The position numbers were made by a program, and so were the translations under genes. A DNA stretch of 64,000 nucleotides. It comes from Natronococcus sp. A-GB1. Its GTDB lineage: Archaea; Halobacteriota; Halobacteria; Halobacteriales; Natrialbaceae. Each line of letters begins with the position of its first letter. Positions within the stretch are counted from its first letter, which is position 1. A model generated the notes under the pieces. The model was not told where the DNA came from, did not search any database, and saw only the letters and a program-made list of their open reading frames with translations. The DNA is taken from the NCBI RefSeq assembly GCF_029688845.1, contig NZ_JARUKW010000008.1, positions 62,001-126,000 on the forward strand, read 5' to 3'. Below are positions 18,571 to 28,182 of this stretch, in pieces.

Positions 18571-18580
18571 CTTAAAGGTT
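18571..18580 (-). promoter_or_regulatory. TATA-like promoter of trxA-trxB
   Basis: The minus strand reads AACCTTTAAG, about 30 bases before the trxA ATG. This fits an archaeal TATA box for the trxAB operon. Confidence 0.45.
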
Positions 18581-18769
18581 TTGTAAGTGATGTGCAATAC
18601 AGTACAATGCATCTCCGATCGTATCGACCTCTCTCGAGAGCATCATTCCGAGAAAAGGCGGTAATTGGCAACATTGCGTTGTCGTATACTCGAGCTCCCG
18701 ATCGGTAGCTCCGTCAATATTGTCCGCCTTATGCAAAATATTATGGGTGGCGAACTCGTATCACGACCC

Positions 18770-19051
18770 GTGAACGACCGATCCGAGGCGGTTCGCGTCT
18801 GGCTGGTCGAACGAACCTACTCCGACGACGAACAGAACCTCATCATCCTGGTGTACGCAACCCCCGGCGGTGAGCGATACTTCCGGAAAGAACGGGCGCT
18901 CACGAGTTCCACAGACGACCGACCGACGACGGCCGCGGTAACCGTCGCCCCGTCGAACCTCGGCTCCGTGGACGATCCGGAGCTCCGGGAGCAGTACGCG
19001 ACGGAGGCGAGCCGGATGGCCGAAGCCCACGATCCGGACGACGCGATCTAG
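18770..19051 (+). CDS. Small hypothetical protein
   Basis: The frame gives 93 residues from GTG 18770 (NDRSEAVRVWLVERTYSDDE onward) with a beta-rich core LIILVYATPGGERYFRKERA. GTG 18770 is preferred because an AT-rich block (AAAATATTA, about 18736-18743) lies 27-34 bases upstream, the position of a TATA box for a leaderless mRNA. ATGs at 18731 and 18743 are in frame but would fall within that box. The gene diverges from trxA and converges with the antiporter gene. I do not recognise its family. Confidence 0.6.
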   Translation: MNDRSEAVRVWLVERTYSDDEQNLIILVYATPGGERYFRKERALTSSTDDRPTTAAVTVAPSNLGSVDDPELREQYATEASRMAEAHDPDDAI

Positions 19052-19073
19052 CGCCTCTCTCCGTCACTCCCGC

Positions 19074-20927
19074 TCAATCGTGTGGATGGAACCGCTTGAC
19101 TGCGCGGTCAACTGCCTCTGTCCGCCCGAGGAAGGTGACCCGGTCGCCGTCGCGCAGCACGTGGTCGCCGGTCGGAACCTCGGTCTGCCCGTCGCCGTGG
19201 GTCACCAGCCCGACGAGACAGCCGTCGGGGATCTCGGCGTTGAGTTCGGCGATCGTCTTTCCGACGAGATCAGTCGCCGTCACCTCGATCTCCTGGACGT
19301 CGCCCGTTCGGCCGAGTTCGTTCATCCACGCCGACAGCGACGGCCGCTCGAGGACGTTCTCGAGCGACCAGGCGGTCGCCATCGAGAGGTCGATCGCGCG
19401 GACGCCCAGCGATTCGAACGCCTCGACGTTGCCGGGCTGGTTGACCCGCGAGGCGACCGTCTCGACACCGAAGCTGGTCCGCGCGAGCTGGCAGGCCAGC
19501 AGGTTCGCGTCGTCGTCGGGCGTCGCCGCGACGACGTTTTTCGCCTCGTCGATCCCCGCCCGCTCGAGGACGTGGGCGTCGGTGCCGTCGCCCTCGAGGG
19601 CGCGCAGGCCTCGCTCGCGGACCCGTTCGACTGCGTCCGGGTCCTCGTCGACGACGAGGACGTTCTCTCCGTCCTGTTCGAGCCGTTCTGCGAGGGAGAG
19701 GCCGACCCGTCCCCCGCCGATAATTATCGTACGCATTGGTGAGACTCCGAGGTGATTCGCGATCTGTGGCGCGAGGCCGGCCTGGAGGACGACCGTCGCG
19801 AAGATGATCAGGAAGACGGTGCCGGCCAGCAGCTGGGCCTCCTGTGGCTGGCCGAGCGTCTGAAGTTCGACCGCAAACAGCGTCGCGACGCTCGCGGGGA
19901 TGATCCCGCGGGGACCGACGGCGCTGAGAAAGAGCCGCTCGTCCCGGGTGAACCGCTCACCGGTCGTCGCCAGGTAGATCACCGCCGGGCGGAGCACGAG
20001 CGTGATCGCGACGACGACGGCGACTCCGGCGAGCCCGAGGGTCGCGATGTCGCCGAAGTCGATCAGCGCCGCCAGCGCGACGAAGATAAACGAGAGGACG
20101 ACGACCGAGAGATCGTCCAGGAAGTCGACGACGTCCTCGTGGTGCGGGAGATCGACGTTGCCGAGCGCGAAGCCGGCCATCGCCGCGGCGGCGATCCCGG
20201 TCTCGCTCGCGAGCAGCTCCGCGCCGCCGTAGGCGACGACGATCCCGGCGAGGACGACCAGTCGAGCGTGCAGCGGCGCGGTGCCGGGCGAGAGGTTGCC
20301 CCGGCTGAGAAACAGCCAGACGGCGCCAGCGACGACGGCCCCGACGGCCAGCCCGATCGCCAGCCGACCACCGAACTCGCCGAGGAGCCGCAGCGGACCG
20401 CCCTCGCCGGCGATCAACACCTCGAAGACGACGACCACCAGGATCGCGGCGGTGACGTCGTTGAGCACGCCCTCGCCCTCGAGGACGGCCGCGACGTGAT
20501 CCCGGACGGTGACGACCTGCAGGATCGGGCCGATCACCGTCGGCCCCGTCGCGATCAGCAGGGCGCCGACCAGTAGCCCGACCTCGAGGCTCGTATCGAG
20601 GAAGACGACGACGGCGCCCGCGGTTCCCAGCCAGGTGATCGCCGCGCCGACCGTCGTGAGCCGAAGCAGGGCCGTCGGGCTCTCCCGGAGCTTCTCGAGG
20701 CGGAGGTGGTAGCCGCCCTCGAAGAGGATGATCGCGACGCTGACGCCGACCATCACGGGGAGCCCCTCGCCAAACGTCGCCCGCGAGACGAGGCCGATGC
20801 CCTCCGGGCCGATCGCGACGCCCGCGAGGATCAGAAACAGGACGCTCGGAATTCGGAGTCGGTCCGCGAGGACTCGAGAGACGACCCCGAGCGCCAGCAC
20901 GACGGCGACGACGCCGATCAGCGTCAC
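19074..20927 (-). CDS. Cation/proton antiporter with C-terminal RCK (TrkA-N, TrkA-C) domains
   Basis: This 617-residue protein has about 12 membrane segments (residues 1-400) of the CPA1/CPA2 antiporter type, then a Rossmann RCK domain starting MRTIIIGGGRVGLSLAERLE near residue 399 and a C-terminal TrkA-C domain (VTATDLVGKTIAELNAEIPD). It probably exchanges Na+ or K+ for H+ under nucleotide control. GTG 20927 (VTLIGVVAVVLALGVV) is chosen; the frame upstream of it has no protein character. It is the last gene of a three-gene minus-strand run with the TauE/SafE protein and a tiny membrane protein. Confidence 0.88.
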   Translation of the reverse strand: MTLIGVVAVVLALGVVSRVLADRLRIPSVLFLILAGVAIGPEGIGLVSRATFGEGLPVMVGVSVAIILFEGGYHLRLEKLRESPTALLRLTTVGAAITWLGTAGAVVVFLDTSLEVGLLVGALLIATGPTVIGPILQVVTVRDHVAAVLEGEGVLNDVTAAILVVVVFEVLIAGEGGPLRLLGEFGGRLAIGLAVGAVVAGAVWLFLSRGNLSPGTAPLHARLVVLAGIVVAYGGAELLASETGIAAAAMAGFALGNVDLPHHEDVVDFLDDLSVVVLSFIFVALAALIDFGDIATLGLAGVAVVVAITLVLRPAVIYLATTGERFTRDERLFLSAVGPRGIIPASVATLFAVELQTLGQPQEAQLLAGTVFLIIFATVVLQAGLAPQIANHLGVSPMRTIIIGGGRVGLSLAERLEQDGENVLVVDEDPDAVERVRERGLRALEGDGTDAHVLERAGIDEAKNVVAATPDDDANLLACQLARTSFGVETVASRVNQPGNVEAFESLGVRAIDLSMATAWSLENVLERPSLSAWMNELGRTGDVQEIEVTATDLVGKTIAELNAEIPDGCLVGLVTHGDGQTEVPTGDHVLRDGDRVTFLGRTEAVDRAVKRFHPHD

Positions 20928-20994
20928 GAGCGGGAACCCGGATGTGGGTTGATCGCAACGACGCGACGATTGCTCGCTCGCTCGGTGGCCATCG

Positions 20995-22020
20995 TTATCC
21001 CCTACTGTCGGTCGCCGACTGTGTATCGGTTTCGGCTTTCTTGGACGATGCGAGCACCTGATAGAGGATGATCGAGGCGACCGCGAACGACGAGCCGACG
21101 AGCAGGACGACGCTGAGGGCGTCGAGCGATCCCACGCCCAGCCAGTTCGCGAGTTCGCTGAGCCCGATCCCGGCACTGGCGAGCAGCATCATGATCCCGA
21201 AGTAGACGATCACGTCGTCCTCCTCGACGATCGCGGTCGCGGCCGATCCGATCCGCGCGCCGAGCGCGCTGCCGACCAGCAGCAGGGAGACGACCGTGAG
21301 GTCGACGCCGCCGGACATCCCGTAGGTGAAGGTGCCGAACGCACCCGAGAACAGTCCGGCGAACAGGCTCGTTCCGACGGCGGCGGTCAGCGGCGTCCCG
21401 ATCAGGTAGTAGATCGCGGGCATCCGAATGAACCCGCCACCGACGCCAATCAGTCCCGAGACGAGGCCGACGCCGCCGCCGGAACCGAGGATCGTCCACA
21501 GCGAGGCTCGTCCGCCGGAGCTCAGCGAGAGCATCGGCGCCACCTCGTAGGACTGGATCTTCCGGGCGATCGGGGGGATCTCCTCGTCGCTGACTCCGTC
21601 GTCACCGTCCTCGGCGTCCTCGAGCCTGTAGGCCCGCCGCAGAAACAGGAGTCCGATCCCCGCCAGCAGGACGACGTACGCGACGCCCGTGACGAGTTCG
21701 GCGACTCCCAGGGCCTCGAGGCCGAAGACGAGCCGGCTCCCGAGTTCGATCCCGATCGAGAGGACGACGAAGAGGACGGCCCCGAGTCTGTAGTCGACCT
21801 GTCCGACGTCGTAGTGTTTCAGTACGGCGATGACGGAGGTGCCGAAATAAAACGCAAGCCCGCTGCCGATCGCGACGGGCGCGGGATAGCCCAGTATCAG
21901 CAGCGTCGGCGTGATCAGGAACGATCCGCCCATCCCGAAAAACCCGAACAGCACGCCGACCATGAAACCGAAGCTCACGAACAGGGCCAGCAGTGCCGGG
22001 GAAAGACCGAGGAGTTCCAT
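20995..22020 (-). CDS. TauE/SafE-family membrane exporter
   Basis: This 341-residue protein has about eight hydrophobic segments and the family's glycine-rich motif GFFGMGGSFLITPTLLILGY near the N-terminus, repeated later as SGLIGVGGGFIRMPAIYYLI. The family exports sulfite, sulfoacetate or related anions. It is followed 67 bases later by the antiporter gene and preceded three bases earlier by a tiny membrane protein gene. The substrate is not known; no sulfur genes are adjacent. Confidence 0.88.
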   Translation of the reverse strand: MELLGLSPALLALFVSFGFMVGVLFGFFGMGGSFLITPTLLILGYPAPVAIGSGLAFYFGTSVIAVLKHYDVGQVDYRLGAVLFVVLSIGIELGSRLVFGLEALGVAELVTGVAYVVLLAGIGLLFLRRAYRLEDAEDGDDGVSDEEIPPIARKIQSYEVAPMLSLSSGGRASLWTILGSGGGVGLVSGLIGVGGGFIRMPAIYYLIGTPLTAAVGTSLFAGLFSGAFGTFTYGMSGGVDLTVVSLLLVGSALGARIGSAATAIVEEDDVIVYFGIMMLLASAGIGLSELANWLGVGSLDALSVVLLVGSSFAVASIILYQVLASSKKAETDTQSATDSRG

Positions 22021-22023
22021 CGA

Positions 22024-22176
22024 TTACGCGCTCGCGTTTGCAACTCGATCGATCAACGGCGAGACGATCCGCTCGAGGACGCCGTAGCCGACGTAGAGGG
22101 CGACGGCCTGCACGAAGACGACGCCGACGAGGGCCGTCGCCTGCACGACGGGCGGGAGACCGGCGGACTCGATCAT
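22024..22176 (-). CDS. Tiny membrane protein upstream of TauE/SafE
   Basis: From ATG 22176 the product is 50 residues (MIESAGLPPVVQATALVGVV onward) with one long hydrophobic segment from residue 9 to about 32 and a short charged tail. It sits three bases before the TauE/SafE ATG, so it is surely cotranscribed. Such single-helix proteins next to a transporter are often accessory subunits. The longer upstream frame (to 22311) has no protein character. Confidence 0.7.
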   Translation of the reverse strand: MIESAGLPPVVQATALVGVVFVQAVALYVGYGVLERIVSPLIDRVANASA

Positions 22177-22535
22177 TCGTCTCGACCTCCGTTCGACGGC
22201 AGTTGTGTGTGCGTCATGGGTTTCTACTCGGTACTCACTACCCGGGGTAAGTGTATAACGCTTTTGGGATCCAAGAACAATATTACTGCAGAGAATCACA
22301 CCCGTATCCAACGAGAATATTTGTGTACGTTACGGAGATATACCGGCCATATCCGGCGGGTCGAAGCTACTCGAGCGCTGCGTTCGAACGCGCTCTCGAG
22401 GACGCCGACGGTCGGGGGGATCGATTCGCCGGCTTCGTTTCCGCTGGACCGGTTCGCCCGTCGCTCGCCGTTCGATCGGCCACACGATATTGGAATACCC
22501 AAACAATATTATAGCGACGGGCCCGTACTAGAGGT
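22177..22535. other. Divergent promoter region (tiny membrane protein versus universal stress protein)
   Basis: This 359-base region is relatively AT-rich. It contains TTATACAC on the minus strand near 22250 and CAATATTATAG at 22504-22514 for the plus gene. No gene is visible. Confidence 0.5.
22504..22514 (+). promoter_or_regulatory. TATA-like promoter of the universal stress protein gene
   Basis: CAATATTATAG is centred about 27 bases before ATG 22536, and GAGG directly precedes the ATG. This is a textbook archaeal arrangement. Confidence 0.6.
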
Positions 22536-23372
22536 ATGAAAGCGGTATTCGCGACGGATCTCTCGGCGGCCAGCGAGGCGACGATACAGAACGAGACCTG
22601 TCTCGACTGTCTGGGTCGGATCGGGATCAACGAGATCCACCTGGTCACGGTCGTCCCGTCGAACGTTCACTCGGGAATGCCTGGAATCGACTTCGAAAAG
22701 CGCCGAGAGCGTGCGATTCGACGGTACCGACGGGTCATCGAAGCCGCTGGGTTCGACGTGGAGGTCCACGTCGTCCGCGGGACCCCCCACCGGCGGATCA
22801 TCGGCATCGCCAGTACGATCGGTGCGAGTCTCACGGTCGTCGGCTCCCGCGGGAAGAGCCCGCTCGAGAACCGCGTCATCGGGTCGACGGCGCGCAACCT
22901 CGCGCGCACGACCGAGACACCGCTGCTGGTCAACCGGATCGAGCGCGGCGTCGACGATCCCGTCGTCCTCAAACAGCACCTCTTCCAGCGGATGCTGTAC
23001 GCGACCGACTTCTCCGAGAACGCCGACCGGGCGTTCGAGGCGTTCTCGTACCTGCGACACGCCACGCAGGAGGCGACGCTCGTTCACGTCGCGACCCCGA
23101 AAGATCCCGACCTTCCGGAGGTGGACGAACCCGAGCAGCGACTGGGAGAGCTGGCCACACGGCTCGAGGACTGGGGGATCGACACCGAAACCGTCGTCAG
23201 GCGGGGCGACCCCGCCGACGAGATTCTCGCCACGGAAGCTGCGGTGAACCCGACGACAGTACTGGTCGGCTCCCGAGGGCACAGCCGCCTCCGCCGCCTG
23301 CTGCTGGGCAGCGTCTCCGAGGATCTCGTCGCTCGAGCAACCGGGAACGTGATGCTGATCCCGCCAGCGTAA
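22536..23372 (+). CDS. Universal stress protein with two Usp domains
   Basis: This 278-residue protein contains two tandem Usp domains (about 1-130 and 145-278). Each has the nucleotide-binding glycine motif: VVGSRGKSPLENRVIGST in the first and LVGSRGHSRLRRLLLGSVSE in the second. It is probably a cytoplasmic ATP-binding stress protein. A TATA box 27 bases upstream suggests a leaderless mRNA and stress-level control. It is not part of the glycan locus that follows. Confidence 0.9.
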   Translation: MKAVFATDLSAASEATIQNETCLDCLGRIGINEIHLVTVVPSNVHSGMPGIDFEKRRERAIRRYRRVIEAAGFDVEVHVVRGTPHRRIIGIASTIGASLTVVGSRGKSPLENRVIGSTARNLARTTETPLLVNRIERGVDDPVVLKQHLFQRMLYATDFSENADRAFEAFSYLRHATQEATLVHVATPKDPDLPEVDEPEQRLGELATRLEDWGIDTETVVRRGDPADEILATEAAVNPTTVLVGSRGHSRLRRLLLGSVSEDLVARATGNVMLIPPA

Positions 23373-23552
23373 CGGCGTCCGTGTTCGCGATCCGGTATCG
23401 TGTGAACGAGTTCGCCACACCGAGCTTGCAATGTAAGGGCCCGTGAAGCGCTGTGACGCTCGATCCATGTCGGAAGGTTGAACTCGGCGCTGGCGCAAAT
23501 CGGAGACAGGATACTCGTTTCGATCCGCCACTGAACGGTCCGTTTCGCCACC

Positions 23553-24737
23553 ATGCTCGAACTCACGCTCTTGGCCCTTCTCGTCGTCTCCGTTCTCCTG
23601 TTGGTTCACTCGTACTTCCTCTACATTCCGCTGCTGGCGCTGCTGGCGAGACTGACCCCGACTTCCGACTCGTCGGTCCCCGACTCGCTTCCCTCGGTCG
23701 CACTCGTTATCGCAGCGTACAACGAGGAAGGTATTATCGCCGAAAAGATCGAGAACAGCCTCGAGCTCGAGTACCCCGACGACCGGCTCTCGATCGTCGT
23801 CTTCTCGGACGCCTCTTCGGACCGGACCGACGAGATCGTTCGCTCCTACGCCGACGAGGGGGTCGACCTCGTCCGCATCGAGGGGCGGGTCGGCAAGACC
23901 GAGTGTCAGAACCGGGTCGCCGACGCCGTCGACGAGGAAATTATCGTCTTCTCGGACGCGAATAGCATGTACGAACCCGCCGCGATCCGCGAGCTGGTGG
24001 CGTCGTTCGGCCCCGACGTGGGCTGTGTCGTCGGCGAGCTCAAGTACCGCGACTCGAGCGACGTCGACGGGGAGTCGATCTACTGGCGCTACGAGTCGCT
24101 GCTCAAACGCCTCGAGTCGGCGGTCGGCTCGTCGGTGACCGGAAACGGCGCCATCTACGCAGTCCGCAACTCGTCGTACGTCCCCCTTCGGCGAGGTGCG
24201 ATCAGCGACTTCGCCGAGCCGCTGGCGATCGTCGCGAACGGCGAGCGGGTCGCGTACACCGCCGACGCGGTCGCCTGGGAGAGCACGGAGGAGACGGTCG
24301 ACGACGAACTCGACCGCCGGAGTCGGATCGTCACCCGGTCGTGGCACACCGTCGCGAACAACGCCGGGCTGCTTAACCCAGTTCGCTACCCGGTGTTTTC
24401 CTTCCAGCTCCTCTCTCACAAGGTACTCCGATGGCTCTCGCCGATCCTGCTCGCCGTCGCCCTCCTCTCGAACCTCGCGCTCGTCCTCGTTTCGACGAGT
24501 CCCATCTATCTGGCGCTGCTCGGGGCGCAGCTGACGTTCTACGCCCTCGCCCTCGCCGGCGCCGTCCTCGACCGAACCTCGCTCTCGCCGCCGACGCTCG
24601 TCCACGTTCCCCACTTCTTCCTCGTCGCGAACTACGGCATGCTCGTCGGCCTGTGGAACTTCCTCCGGCGAGAGAACATCGTCACCTGGAACACGACCGC
24701 TCGAGACTCGAGCCAGAACGAGGACCCCGAACCATGA
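23553..24737 (+). CDS. Membrane glycosyltransferase family 2 (processive type)
   Basis: This 394-residue protein has an N-terminal membrane segment (LTLLALLVVSVLLLVHSYFL), a cytoplasmic GT-A domain with the VIAAYNEEGIIAEKI start, SDASSDRTDE and SDANSMY metal/nucleotide motifs, and a cluster of C-terminal membrane segments (about 275-375). It resembles processive GT2 enzymes that polymerise and extrude a glycan, though the QxxRW signature appears only as SHKVLRW. It is the first gene of the glycan locus and overlaps the next gene by an ATGA. Confidence 0.85.
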   Translation: MLELTLLALLVVSVLLLVHSYFLYIPLLALLARLTPTSDSSVPDSLPSVALVIAAYNEEGIIAEKIENSLELEYPDDRLSIVVFSDASSDRTDEIVRSYADEGVDLVRIEGRVGKTECQNRVADAVDEEIIVFSDANSMYEPAAIRELVASFGPDVGCVVGELKYRDSSDVDGESIYWRYESLLKRLESAVGSSVTGNGAIYAVRNSSYVPLRRGAISDFAEPLAIVANGERVAYTADAVAWESTEETVDDELDRRSRIVTRSWHTVANNAGLLNPVRYPVFSFQLLSHKVLRWLSPILLAVALLSNLALVLVSTSPIYLALLGAQLTFYALALAGAVLDRTSLSPPTLVHVPHFFLVANYGMLVGLWNFLRRENIVTWNTTARDSSQNEDPEP

Positions 24738-25927
24738 CCCACGTCGTTCACCTCTCGTCCGTCCACTACCCGTTCGATCCGCGCATCTTCCACAAGCAAC
24801 TACAGACGCTGTCGGCCGCGGGCTACCGGACGACGCTACTCGTCCACCACGACGAGTCGATCGTCCGAGACGACGTCGACGTGCGCTCGGTCGGCAACGT
24901 CGACACCCGGCTCGAGCGCTGGCGAAACCTGCCGACGCTGTTCCGCGAGGCTCGAGCCGAGGACGCCGACGTCTACCACGTCCACGACCCGGAGCTGTTG
25001 CCGATCGGCGTCCTGCTGTCGCTGACTACGGACGCGAGGGTCGTCTACGACGTTCACGAGGACTACGCGGACGCGATCCGCGTCCGCGAGTGGATTCCCG
25101 ATCCCGTCAAACCCGTTCTGCAGCGGGTGTTTCCGGCGATCCAGGGATCGCTGACCCGACCGCTGGATCTCGTCGTCACGGCCGACGACGCCACCCGGGA
25201 GAGCCTCGCCTCGCGAACGAGTACGCCCGTCGAGACGATCCGGAACCTGCCGAAAGTCGCGGGGATCGAGATCGACCGGGTCGACCTCGAGCGCACCCAC
25301 GAGCACGTGCTGGCCTACGTCGGCGGACTCGACCGGGAGCGGGGGCTGTTGAACATGCTGCAGGTTACCGCCCGCCTTCGGGAGCGAGGGCTCGACGTCG
25401 GGCTCTGGCTGCTCGGGCCGTTTCAGGACGAGGAGATCGAGCGCGAGGCCCGACGGTACATGGGCGAGGCGGGGATCGCCGACCACGTCCGGCTGTTCGG
25501 CTACGTCGACTACGACGAGATCTTCTCCTCTCTCTCGGCGGCCGACATCGGCCTGCTGCTGGTCGACGAGGCGCGCTTCGAGCGCAACGTCCCGACGAAG
25601 TTCTTCGAGTACCTCTACTGTGGCCTTCCCGTCGTGCTGACCGAGGTGCCGTCGCTCGAGCCCTACGCGGATTCGGACTACTGTGTCTCCGTTCCCGAAC
25701 GCGACCTCGAGCGGGCGACGGCGGCGATCGAACGCCTGCTCGAGGATTCGGACACCCAGCAGGCGATGAGCGACGCCGGACGCGAGGCGGTCGTTTCCGA
25801 GTACAGCTGGGAGGTCGAGCGGGACCGACTGCTCGCCGCGTACGCTCAGCTGACAGGAACTACGGACACCGATGGCATCGCAGGACCGACCGACGAAACT
25901 GCACGAACCGACGACGATTACGAATGA
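24734..25927 (+). CDS. Glycosyltransferase family 4
   Basis: This 397-residue GT-B enzyme starts MTHVVHLSSVHYPFDPRIFH and has the donor-binding region LAYVGGLDRERGLLN and the late FERNVPTKFFEYLYCGLPVV motif, with Glu residues in the E-x7-E arrangement typical of retaining GT4 enzymes. ATG 24734 overlaps the preceding stop (ATGA), and its own stop overlaps the next ATG the same way, which indicates tight translational coupling across three transferases. Confidence 0.86.
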   Translation: MTHVVHLSSVHYPFDPRIFHKQLQTLSAAGYRTTLLVHHDESIVRDDVDVRSVGNVDTRLERWRNLPTLFREARAEDADVYHVHDPELLPIGVLLSLTTDARVVYDVHEDYADAIRVREWIPDPVKPVLQRVFPAIQGSLTRPLDLVVTADDATRESLASRTSTPVETIRNLPKVAGIEIDRVDLERTHEHVLAYVGGLDRERGLLNMLQVTARLRERGLDVGLWLLGPFQDEEIEREARRYMGEAGIADHVRLFGYVDYDEIFSSLSAADIGLLLVDEARFERNVPTKFFEYLYCGLPVVLTEVPSLEPYADSDYCVSVPERDLERATAAIERLLEDSDTQQAMSDAGREAVVSEYSWEVERDRLLAAYAQLTGTTDTDGIAGPTDETARTDDDYE

Positions 25928-26826
25928 CCACCGTTTCAGTTATCACGCCGACGTACAACCGGGCGGAGACGCTTCCGCGAGCGATCGAGAGCGTCCTCGC
26001 ACAGAGCTACGGGCAGTTCGAACACGTGATCGTCGACGACGGCTCGACCGACGACACCGCGGCCGTCGTCGAGGGGTACGACGACGACCGAATCGAGTAT
26101 CTCCGGCTCAAGGGCAACAACGGGGCGAACGTCGCCCGAAACGAGGGGATCCGTGCGGCTTCCGGGAAGTACGTCGCCTTCCTCGACTCCGACGACGAGT
26201 ACTACCCGCGCAAGCTCGAGACCTGCGTCGCCGCCCTCGAGTCGTTGCCCGAGACCTACGGCGGCGTCTTCCACGGCTACGACATCTATCGGGGTGAGGA
26301 GTACCTCGGTCCGGAGGCCACCCACGAGGGCCGCGTGACGCGGTCAGCTCTCGGCGAGGCGAACGTCCCCGGCAGCTTCATCACGACGACGGTTCGCGCG
26401 TCCGTCTTCGACGCCGTCGGCGACCTCGACGAGGCGATGGCCTCCTCGCAGGACTACGAGTTCTACCTGCGGCTGGCTCGGGAGTACGACCTCTACGGAC
26501 TGGGCACGATCCTGGCGAGACACTACCGTCGGGCGGACTCGATCTCGCTCGACGTCGGGGCGAGGCGCGAGGGGAAGGCCCAGCTCGTCGAGCGCCACGG
26601 CGACGTGTTGACCGACCGCCGACACGCCCACCACCACTATCTGCTGGGGTTGACCCATGCGAGACGCGGCGAGATGGCGACAGCGCGACGGGAGCTCGCC
26701 AGAGCGATCAGGCTCCACCCGACGAACCCGCTCCCGTACGTCCATCTGGCGACCTGCGTGACGCCGCGAACGTTCGCCGCTGGGATGGACGCGAAACGGC
26801 TGGTGAAGCGTCTCATCGGCCGATGA
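25924..26826 (+). CDS. Glycosyltransferase family 2
   Basis: This 300-residue protein starts MTTVSVITPTYNRAETLPRA and shows VDDGSTDDT and FLDSDDEYYP, the nucleotide-sugar and metal motifs of GT2 enzymes. A C-terminal helical region (RRADSISLDVGARREGKAQL onward) includes repeat-like helices that may bind a partner. It is the third of a coupled GT2-GT4-GT2 run. Confidence 0.87.
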   Translation: MTTVSVITPTYNRAETLPRAIESVLAQSYGQFEHVIVDDGSTDDTAAVVEGYDDDRIEYLRLKGNNGANVARNEGIRAASGKYVAFLDSDDEYYPRKLETCVAALESLPETYGGVFHGYDIYRGEEYLGPEATHEGRVTRSALGEANVPGSFITTTVRASVFDAVGDLDEAMASSQDYEFYLRLAREYDLYGLGTILARHYRRADSISLDVGARREGKAQLVERHGDVLTDRRHAHHHYLLGLTHARRGEMATARRELARAIRLHPTNPLPYVHLATCVTPRTFAAGMDAKRLVKRLIGR

Positions 26827-26888
26827 CGGGCTACCCACCGGTTTCGAATTGGCAAGACACATCACCGACACTCAAATACTACCCATAG

Positions 26889-28118
26889 ATGCGTCTCCAC
26901 GACGAGGATCTCGATGCCGCCGTCGCCGTCTGCTACGTCGCGTTCGTCTTCTCCGGCGTGTACAAAAGCGCCTGGTACCTCGAGTGGTCGCCGATCGATC
27001 TGACGGTGTTGCTCGGCGGGATAACCGTCGGGCTCTCCGCGCTGTTGGTCGTCACCGGGCGACTCGAACTCACGCACCCGTCGGTCGTTATCCCCACGCT
27101 GTTCGGTCTCTTCGCCGGCTACGCCGTTCTCTCCGGACTCTGGACTCCGAGCACCGAGTACTACTTCTTCAAGTCGTTGCGGCTGGTCGGCGTCACCGGG
27201 CTGGCGCTCGGTGCCGGCGCGGTCGTCGTCGCGACGTCGTCTCGCCGGCTCCGGTACGCCGGGTTCGCCACGGCGGGCGTCGGGTTCGTCACCGCCCTCG
27301 AGATGTTGTACCGATACCAGCAGGCCGGCGGCGGCGAGCTCTCTCCGTTCGGGACGAACTACCTCATAACCGGTCGGGCGATCGGGTTCGGACTGTTGCT
27401 CGCGGTCGGCTACCTCGTCCTCTCGAGAGAGGATCGAACGCTCACGATCGCGGCGCTTTTCGGCGCCGTCACGATGAGTTACGCCCTGCTCGTGAGTGGG
27501 GCTCGCGGGCCGACGGTCGCCGTCGCCGGTTCGATCGGACTGCTCGTTCTCGCGGGAATCGTTCTCGGAACGCTGCCGAACGGCCGGATCGCGCTGGCGG
27601 GGTACAGCGCCGTGGGACTCGTCTCACTGATCGGGTTCGCCACCGTCGCCCGGCAACTGCGGGGCATCCAGCGACTGCTCACGCTGGCCGACGGCCCGGG
27701 GCGCTCGCTCGGTCTTCGCTTTGGTTACTGGACAAACACGTTCGATGCCCTGAATCCGACCATGCTCCTCTTCGGCGAAGGATTTGGTGCCTGGCCGGTG
27801 CTGATCGATCCGGGCTACGACACCCGCTACTACCCGCACAACATCGTACTCGAGGTGCTGTTCGAACTCGGCATCGTCGGGCTCGTGCTCCTCGGCGCGC
27901 TGTTCGGCTACGCACTGTTAAACGCCGCTCGGGACTGGCTCGAGCACGAGGAGACGACCCACGTCGTTCTCGGAGTCCTCTTCGCCTACATGCTGGTGAA
28001 CGCGATGGTAACCGGCGACCTGAACGACAACCGGTTCCTGTTCGCGATCGTCGGCGTGATGGCCTACACTGTCGGGAGCCGCGGACTCGCCTCCATTCGA
28101 TCCGTCTCGCTTCCCTGA
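26889..28118 (+). CDS. O-antigen ligase/polymerase-like membrane protein
   Basis: This 409-residue protein has about 10-12 hydrophobic segments and a large central loop with SGARGPTVAVAGSIGLL and the later GEGFGAW...YYPHNIVLEVLFELG segment, which is the Wzy/WaaL-type signature (conserved H-N-x-x-L-E). It would ligate or polymerise lipid-linked glycan outside the membrane. It follows three glycosyltransferases on the same strand and converges with the next ligase-like gene. Confidence 0.8.
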   Translation: MRLHDEDLDAAVAVCYVAFVFSGVYKSAWYLEWSPIDLTVLLGGITVGLSALLVVTGRLELTHPSVVIPTLFGLFAGYAVLSGLWTPSTEYYFFKSLRLVGVTGLALGAGAVVVATSSRRLRYAGFATAGVGFVTALEMLYRYQQAGGGELSPFGTNYLITGRAIGFGLLLAVGYLVLSREDRTLTIAALFGAVTMSYALLVSGARGPTVAVAGSIGLLVLAGIVLGTLPNGRIALAGYSAVGLVSLIGFATVARQLRGIQRLLTLADGPGRSLGLRFGYWTNTFDALNPTMLLFGEGFGAWPVLIDPGYDTRYYPHNIVLEVLFELGIVGLVLLGALFGYALLNAARDWLEHEETTHVVLGVLFAYMLVNAMVTGDLNDNRFLFAIVGVMAYTVGSRGLASIRSVSLP

Positions 28119-28182
28119 AAACGCGGCGGCGAATCCAAGGGTGAGACGCTCTCCCGATCGATCTCAGCGAGTCGAGCCGCCG

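Noticed and set aside
22509-24614. A 701-codon minus-strand frame covering the universal stress and GT2 genes
   Set aside because: It spans two unrelated plus-strand genes and the gap between them, and it has no domain order.
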